In this document: positions 6,241 to 10,029 of the stretch, one piece after another
Layout of the letters: each line of letters starts with the position of its first letter
Numbering within the stretch: the first letter of the stretch is position 1
Origin: Deltaproteobacteria bacterium
Lineage (GTDB): Bacteria; Desulfobacterota; WTBG01
NCBI GenBank assembly: GCA_013139225.1
Contig: WTBG01000293.1
Span: 1 to 10,029 of the forward strand
DNA: 10,029 nucleotides
Reading direction: 5' to 3'
The notes under the pieces: generated by a model
The model's input: only the letters and a program-made list of their open reading frames with translations
What the model was told of the DNA's origin: nothing
Database searches by the model: none
Made by a program: the position numbers and the translations under genes

Positions 6241-6963
6241 TCATAGACGAAAACCTTCTCCTAAATAGACTTCCCTTGCTTTAGGACTGTTGATGATATC
6301 TTGAGCATTGCCATGTTCCAGGATTCTACCTTGTGATATGATATAAGCCCTGTCACACACTCCCAAAGTTTCTCTCACGTTATGATCAGAGATTAGAATA
6401 CCGATACCTCTCTGTCTTAACTTGTCGATAATATTTTGTATGTCACTGACAGCAATAGGATCAATACCTGTAAAAGGCTCATCAAACAGAAGGAAGAGGG
6501 GGGATGTAACCAGGGCTCTTGTAATTTCCAACCTTCGCCTTTCTCCACCCGAGAGAACATAGGCCTTACTCTTCGCTAGAGAGGAAATTCCTAGATCTTT
6601 TAAAAGCCTGTCTAACCTCTCTTGCATTTCATCCTTACTAACATCAAGCGTTTGCAGAATAGCTAAAATATTTTCTTCTACGGTTAGTTTTCTAAATACG
6701 GATGCTTCTTGCGGAAGATAACTAATCCCTCTGCGGGCCCTTAAATACATGGGACATTCCGTAATATCATCCCCATTAAAGTAAACATTACCCGCATCGG
6801 GTTTGTACAACCCTGCAATCATATAAAAAGTAGTGGTCTTCCCAGCACCATTGGGACCCAGCAAACCCACAACTTCTCCTGTTTTTACATCCAAGCTCAG
6901 GGCATCAACCACCTTCCTATTACCAAATGATTTAGTAAATCCCTTTACCTCAAGCTTTTGCAT
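6241..6963 (-). CDS. lptB: LPS export ABC transporter ATP-binding protein LptB
   Basis: LptB is the cytoplasmic ATPase that, with LptF and LptG, extracts LPS from the inner membrane and drives it through LptC and LptA. From the ATG at 6961-6963 it is 240 residues, close to the 241 of E. coli. It has Walker A GPNGAGKTT (36-44), Q-loop Gln85 in LPQEASVF, signature LSGGE (137-141), Walker B LLFDEP (Asp161, Glu162) and switch His194 in SDHN. RRRLEITRAL after the signature and DEPFTGIDPIAV are typical of LptB. A longer reading from a TTG at 7030-7032 adds 23 residues without family match. The chosen ATG starts MQKLEVKGFTKSF, as homologues do, but its AGGGG lies only two bases upstream, so the start is likely rather than certain. 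Confidence 0.94.
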   Translation of the reverse strand: MQKLEVKGFTKSFGNRKVVDALSLDVKTGEVVGLLGPNGAGKTTTFYMIAGLYKPDAGNVYFNGDDITECPMYLRARRGISYLPQEASVFRKLTVEENILAILQTLDVSKDEMQERLDRLLKDLGISSLAKSKAYVLSGGERRRLEITRALVTSPLFLLFDEPFTGIDPIAVSDIQNIIDKLRQRGIGILISDHNVRETLGVCDRAYIISQGRILEHGNAQDIINSPKAREVYLGEGFRL

Positions 6964-7058
6964 TTCCCCTGGCTTTATAGCCCCTGTTTTTGAGTGGAAA
7001 GATGTGAACGAGGCAAGTTTGATAACCACCAAAAAATATTTCTAACTTCAGTAATCTG

Positions 7059-7077
7059 TAACATTTCCAAGATGTTA
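7059..7077 (-). other. Inverted repeat directly after the lptA stop codon
   Basis: TAACAT and ATGTTA form a six-pair, AT-rich stem around a seven-base loop, beginning with the first base after the lptA TGA. No T-run follows, so it is not a rho-independent terminator. It could mark an mRNA processing or stabilising site in the 114-base lptA-lptB gap, but it may also be chance. Confidence 0.3.
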
Positions 7078-8640
7078 TCATAATGAATCCCACTGTTCAG
7101 CAAAAATCTTCCAAACCCCGTTTTCCTTTTTTAGTATCAGCGACTTCATCCCATGATCAGAATACTTGTCAGATTGGTAATACTGCTCGAAATTTACTTT
7201 TGCCTGATTATCTTCCAAAACAATGTGTAGATCATTAAACACCAGTGAAATTCCATGGTATCTATTATTAAGGCGTTTTTTATAGGTTTTCCATCGATCC
7301 CAATCCATCCCCCTCGAGGAAAACTCTTTGGAGTAGCACTTCATATAGTTTTTTAGATCTTTGCTTTCCCAATTGTGCTTCCAGGCTGATATAAACTGTT
7401 GGATAGCTTCTTTTTCCACGCTTTGAGCACTCTCAAGAGACACCTTTTCCTTTGGGGCGGGTTCTTCTTTTTCCTCAGTTTTCTTATCTCTAACTTTCGG
7501 TTCAGGTGGAGGTGTTATCTCTTCTACCTGCTTGTCTTTTATCTTCTTACTCTCCTTTACACTCTTAGGATAGATAGTAGAATCTACTTTTCCTTCGAAG
7601 AAAATCTTGTCTTCTTTTAGTAAAACGGTCACTTTGTCACATGAAATAAGGTTGTCGTCCTGCCAGATTCTGGGATTTCCTGTCATCACAATTTTTTGCT
7701 CAGGGTTATAGAACACAATCTTTTCACCCGTAGCGATTCTATCCTCCTGCTTCATTTTGACATTTCCAATAGCTTCAATTCTTTGGATACCTCCTTTAGT
7801 CTTGTACTTCACTTTCATAATGTCCGAAAAGATGACCATATCCCCTTGTTTAGCTACTACATTCTCCTTGAAGGTTACTTCATTTCTTTTGTTATCAGCC
7901 TCCAAACTTTTAGAAGTAATCTTAACGGGTCTGTCAGAATCGAAGGGGGAAGAAGAAGTGGGAACTTCAGCTTCTGGAATCTGTTCCACCAGGGTTTCTT
8001 CTAGCACCTGTCCCTCAGGCAATACCTGGCCAACTGCTTCTCCTTCTTCCTCTATTTGAATAGTAGTTGAAGTAGATGGCTGGATATCCATGGCAAGTTT
8101 TACCTCTTTTGCTTTCTCTATGGCTTGATCCTCTATCAATTCCGGTTCTTGAAGTTCAGGATAGGTGCTAGACATTAGCAGAACTTTTGCATTGATTTTC
8201 CTGGCCATTTTCTCAATGAGGGAATTTAGTTCTTTGCTTTCAGTAAAATCTTTAGAAAAAGGAGGAGAACCTGAAGGGTTAAAGACATAAACATCCAGGC
8301 TTAGATTATCGCCAATTCTGGTCAAGCTTCCAAGCACCAGAAAATGTGCCTCCAGTTTTTCAGAGATTCTTCTTAACGTAACTTCATTGAAGTTATGAGG
8401 TAATCCACTGTCCAGCACATTCTTAACGTCTGCTTGTTTTATAATCGCAATCTGTTCCTCCTCACCAATCTGAGAAGATAGTTCGCTAGCTATGGTATCC
8501 CCAAGGTATTCCGTACCCTCACCACTATATATCTCAAAAGGGAGCACTGCAACTTGAGCTGCCATTTTAGCTATTGCAGAGGAAGTGATAAAGGGCAAGG
8601 TCATTACCATGATACTTATTGTTAAAAATCTCAAGATCAT
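7078..8640 (-). CDS. lptA: Multidomain LptA: TolB-N/FlgO-like domain, LptA (OstA) domain, NTF2-like domain
   Basis: LptA forms the periplasmic bridge that carries LPS from LptC to the outer membrane. E. coli LptA has 185 residues; this protein has 520. A signal peptide (about 1-24, cleavage near SAIA) precedes residues 27-157, with VAVLPFEIYSGEGTEYLGDTI and LVLGSLTRIGDNLSLDVYVF, which resemble the periplasmic TolB-N/FlgO/CsgG-type fold. An acidic linker (160-235) leads to the OstA domain (about 237-357: VKITSKSLEADNKRNEVTF, VAKQGDMVIFSD, RIATGEKIVFY). After a Lys/Glu/Pro linker (360-405), residues 406-520 look like the NTF2-like domain found at the end of some L,D-transpeptidases (FISAWKHNWESKDLKNYM, WDRWKTYKKR, NGVWKIFAEQW). 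The gene overlaps lptC by ATGA, has GGAG five bases upstream, and precedes lptB. The LptA role is supported by context and the middle domain; outer-domain roles are unknown. Confidence 0.88.
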   Translation of the reverse strand: MILRFLTISIMVMTLPFITSSAIAKMAAQVAVLPFEIYSGEGTEYLGDTIASELSSQIGEEEQIAIIKQADVKNVLDSGLPHNFNEVTLRRISEKLEAHFLVLGSLTRIGDNLSLDVYVFNPSGSPPFSKDFTESKELNSLIEKMARKINAKVLLMSSTYPELQEPELIEDQAIEKAKEVKLAMDIQPSTSTTIQIEEEGEAVGQVLPEGQVLEETLVEQIPEAEVPTSSSPFDSDRPVKITSKSLEADNKRNEVTFKENVVAKQGDMVIFSDIMKVKYKTKGGIQRIEAIGNVKMKQEDRIATGEKIVFYNPEQKIVMTGNPRIWQDDNLISCDKVTVLLKEDKIFFEGKVDSTIYPKSVKESKKIKDKQVEEITPPPEPKVRDKKTEEKEEPAPKEKVSLESAQSVEKEAIQQFISAWKHNWESKDLKNYMKCYSKEFSSRGMDWDRWKTYKKRLNNRYHGISLVFNDLHIVLEDNQAKVNFEQYYQSDKYSDHGMKSLILKKENGVWKIFAEQWDSL

Positions 8641-9191
8641 TTTTTCTCCAATGCCTTAACCCCCTCTAATATATACAACTTTTCTGTTTCCAAATCGACG
8701 ACCATCCCCTTTCCAGTCATGACCAGCTCCTTACCACTAAGATGAACCCTGTCGTTTGTGAAAATTTTCCTCTCTTCTGCATTATACTTAAAGGAATCCG
8801 CTTGGACATGATATCCTTCTTCGGTTAACACAATAACATTGCCGGACACTTTAACATCCTTCGAATCTGTGTAGAGTTCCCCTTCATCAGCAGTCAGTTT
8901 GTAAACCTTTCCTTCACCAGAGAAGAAGGTTAATTCTATTGACTGCAGTACAATCTTGTTTTCACCCTTAAAATACTGAGCAGATTTTGCATTGAGTTCC
9001 CACTCTTTTGATGCATTCTTATCAGTCTGTTCATAGTGGATGTCGCCAATTTGCATATCTACCCCTTTAGGGGGTAAACTATCCAAACGTATGGAGTCAT
9101 GCGAAACGAGGGAGTTACGTACTAGCGCTACCATGACCAGAATAAGAGTGAGGGAAGCAATTGCTATCAAGACGAATTTTACTTTCTTCAT
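8637..9191 (-). CDS. lptC: LPS export system protein LptC
   Basis: LptC is a bitopic inner-membrane protein whose periplasmic beta-jellyroll receives LPS from LptBFG and hands it to LptA. The 184-residue length fits the family (191 in E. coli). One N-terminal transmembrane helix (about 5-25, FVLIAIASLTLILVMVALV) follows two lysines, giving a cytoplasmic N-terminus. The rest is periplasmic with LptC-like repeats such as EWELNAKSAQYFKGENKIVL, LTADEGELYTDSKDVKVSGNV and YHVQADSFKYNAEERKIFT. The ATG has GGAG five bases upstream, and the stop overlaps the lptA start by four bases. Position between kdsC and lptA is the classical order. Sequence conservation in this family is low, so the call rests on topology, repeats and neighbours together. 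Confidence 0.93.
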   Translation of the reverse strand: MKKVKFVLIAIASLTLILVMVALVRNSLVSHDSIRLDSLPPKGVDMQIGDIHYEQTDKNASKEWELNAKSAQYFKGENKIVLQSIELTFFSGEGKVYKLTADEGELYTDSKDVKVSGNVIVLTEEGYHVQADSFKYNAEERKIFTNDRVHLSGKELVMTGKGMVVDLETEKLYILEGVKALEKK

Positions 9192-9258
9192 AAAAACTCC
9201 AAATGGTAGTGGTCCTCTGTATCCTTTTAAGTGCTAATCTATTTATTATAGGTTAACT

Positions 9259-9789
9259 TCAATTTTTCCGGTACCTATCAGTTACCTCCTCCCACTTATT
9301 TTGGGCCTTCAGTAAGAGTTCGCAGATTTCTCTTACCGCTCCTTCTCCTCCCTTTCTACTGGCAGTGTAATCAACAACCTCCTTTACCTCCGCAATTGCA
9401 TCCAATACTGTTGCTGAGAAACCAACCCTTCTTAGTACTGGCATATCTATAAGATCATCTCCTATAAATCCAACATTCCTATCGTTAAGCTTTTTCTCCT
9501 TTAGTATTTTTTCATAAACCTCTATTTTGTTCGTCACTTTCTGATAGACCTGTTCAATACCCAAATCCCGCGCCCGATGCAAAACCACCTCAGATTCTCT
9601 TCCGGTTATAAGAGCTACCTCCGTTCCGGAGCGTATCAGGAGTTTGATTCCATGACCATCTTTCACATCAAAAGCTTTGATTTCTTCCCCTCTATCAGTA
9701 TACAATATTTTTCCATCCGTTAGGACCCCATCAACATCTAGAATGAGGAGCTTAATTGGTTTAAGCTTCTCCCTGTTCAACTTTTTCAT
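9259..9789 (-). CDS. kdsC: 3-deoxy-D-manno-octulosonate-8-phosphate phosphatase KdsC
   Basis: KdsC removes phosphate from Kdo-8-phosphate to give Kdo, the sugar joining lipid A to the LPS core. The 176-residue protein is a capless HAD phosphatase of KdsC size. Motif I is LDVDGVLTDG with nucleophile Asp18 and acid/base Asp20; motif II is Thr62 in LITGRES; Lys88 is the likely motif III lysine; motif IV is GDD with Asp111 and Asp112. FDVKDGHGIKLL and the C-terminal KGGEGAVREICELLL are signatures of the family. The segment before Lys88 reads YQKVTNK where homologues usually have YQGxxDK, a mild deviation. The ATG overlaps the kdsD stop (ATGA), and the ribosome binding site is weak, so translation is probably coupled to kdsD. 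lptC follows after 67 bases. Confidence 0.96.
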   Translation of the reverse strand: MKKLNREKLKPIKLLILDVDGVLTDGKILYTDRGEEIKAFDVKDGHGIKLLIRSGTEVALITGRESEVVLHRARDLGIEQVYQKVTNKIEVYEKILKEKKLNDRNVGFIGDDLIDMPVLRRVGFSATVLDAIAEVKEVVDYTASRKGGEGAVREICELLLKAQNKWEEVTDRYRKN

Positions 9790-10029
9790 ACCACCCCAGC
9801 TTTTAATAGATCGTGCATGTGGATAATACCAATGTGTTTTTGACTACCATCTTCTGTCAGGACAAAAAGTGAAGTGATTGAGAACTCCTCCATTATGTGT
9901 AAAGCCTTAGCTGCCAAGTCACCCTTTGCAATGGTTTTAGGACCCTTTGTCATTATTGCACCAGCCTTATGATTAAGAAAATCATCTTCTTTCTACATGG
10001 CTCTTCTTAAATCTCCAGCAGTGATGATT
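9786..10029 (-). pseudogene. kdsD: Arabinose-5-phosphate isomerase KdsD, C-terminal part with an in-frame TAG (runs off the right edge)
   Basis: KdsD converts ribulose-5-phosphate to arabinose-5-phosphate for Kdo synthesis. Only the C-terminal CBS pair is in the window. The reading begins IITAGDLRRAM, then a TAG codon at 9993-9995, then KEDDFLNHKAGAIMTKGPK and, at the end, GIIHMHDLLKAGVV with TGA overlapping kdsC. The match to KdsD continues in the same frame on both sides, so this is a single nonsense codon in the linker between the two CBS domains, not a frameshift. An ATG at 9951-9953 could restart translation of CBS2 alone. In addition, the usual TDGD of CBS1 reads TAGD here. The gene may be truncated but functional, dead with a paralogue elsewhere, or intact with a base-calling error. 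The sugar isomerase domain is outside the window. Confidence 0.8.

Noticed and set aside
7399..8059. Several plus-strand open frames opposite lptA with hydrophobic, Phe-rich products
   Set aside because: They mirror the Lys/Glu-rich linkers of LptA, whose complement reads as Phe and Leu codons; no start signals were seen.
9237..9251. TATAAT in the kdsC-lptC gap as an internal promoter
   Set aside because: There is a -10-like hexamer but no -35 match at 16-18 bases, and the region is AT-rich enough for chance.
9993..9995. The TAG in kdsD as a pyrrolysine or reassigned codon
   Set aside because: pyrK ends with TAG in this window, KdsD is not a known pyrrolysine protein, and no pyl genes are visible.

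Overview
The window looks like chromosomal core DNA of an uncultured Gram-negative bacterium. It holds Kdo and LPS-transport genes (kdsD, kdsC, lptC, lptA, lptB), a nitrogen-PTS type cluster (hpf, ptsN, rapZ, a mannose-family EIIA), and a class 1B dihydroorotate dehydrogenase with its PyrK subunit. This gene order resembles Desulfobacterota (old Deltaproteobacteria) and related phyla more than Gammaproteobacteria. The exact lineage cannot be fixed from the window. Every supported gene is on the minus strand, so transcription runs from right to left. Spacing is tight, with ATGA overlaps at kdsD/kdsC, lptC/lptA and pyrD/ispG.

In transcription order, the right part (10029 to about 6240) is the envelope block. 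It has the 3' part of kdsD (broken by an in-frame TAG), kdsC, lptC, an unusual 520-residue LptA, and lptB. KdsD and KdsC make Kdo for the LPS inner core. LptC, LptA and LptB are parts of the machine that pulls LPS from the inner membrane and passes it across the periplasm. The LptA here appears to be a three-domain protein: a TolB-N/FlgO-like domain, the LptA (OstA) domain, and an NTF2-like domain.

The middle part (6240 to about 3680) is a regulatory block: long-form ribosome hibernation factor hpf, ptsN, rapZ and a mannose-family PTS EIIA. rpoN, often found between lptB and hpf, and hprK, often found between ptsN and rapZ, are absent from those places. A 137-base gap lies where hprK would be expected. 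hpf has a candidate promoter of its own and a leader that could form alternative hairpins.

The left part (3675 to 1) is housekeeping: rimI (ribosomal protein acetylation), pyrK and pyrD (pyrimidine synthesis), ispG (MEP isoprenoid pathway), and the first codons of proS. The ispG-proS gap carries a short repeat-like element. IspG has Ala in place of the near-invariant Glu of its TEAG motif.

No tRNA, rRNA, CRISPR, insertion sequence or phage gene was seen. No stretch over 300 bases lacks a gene. The most interesting items are the LptA fusion, the amber codon in kdsD, the IspG substitution, and the hpf leader.
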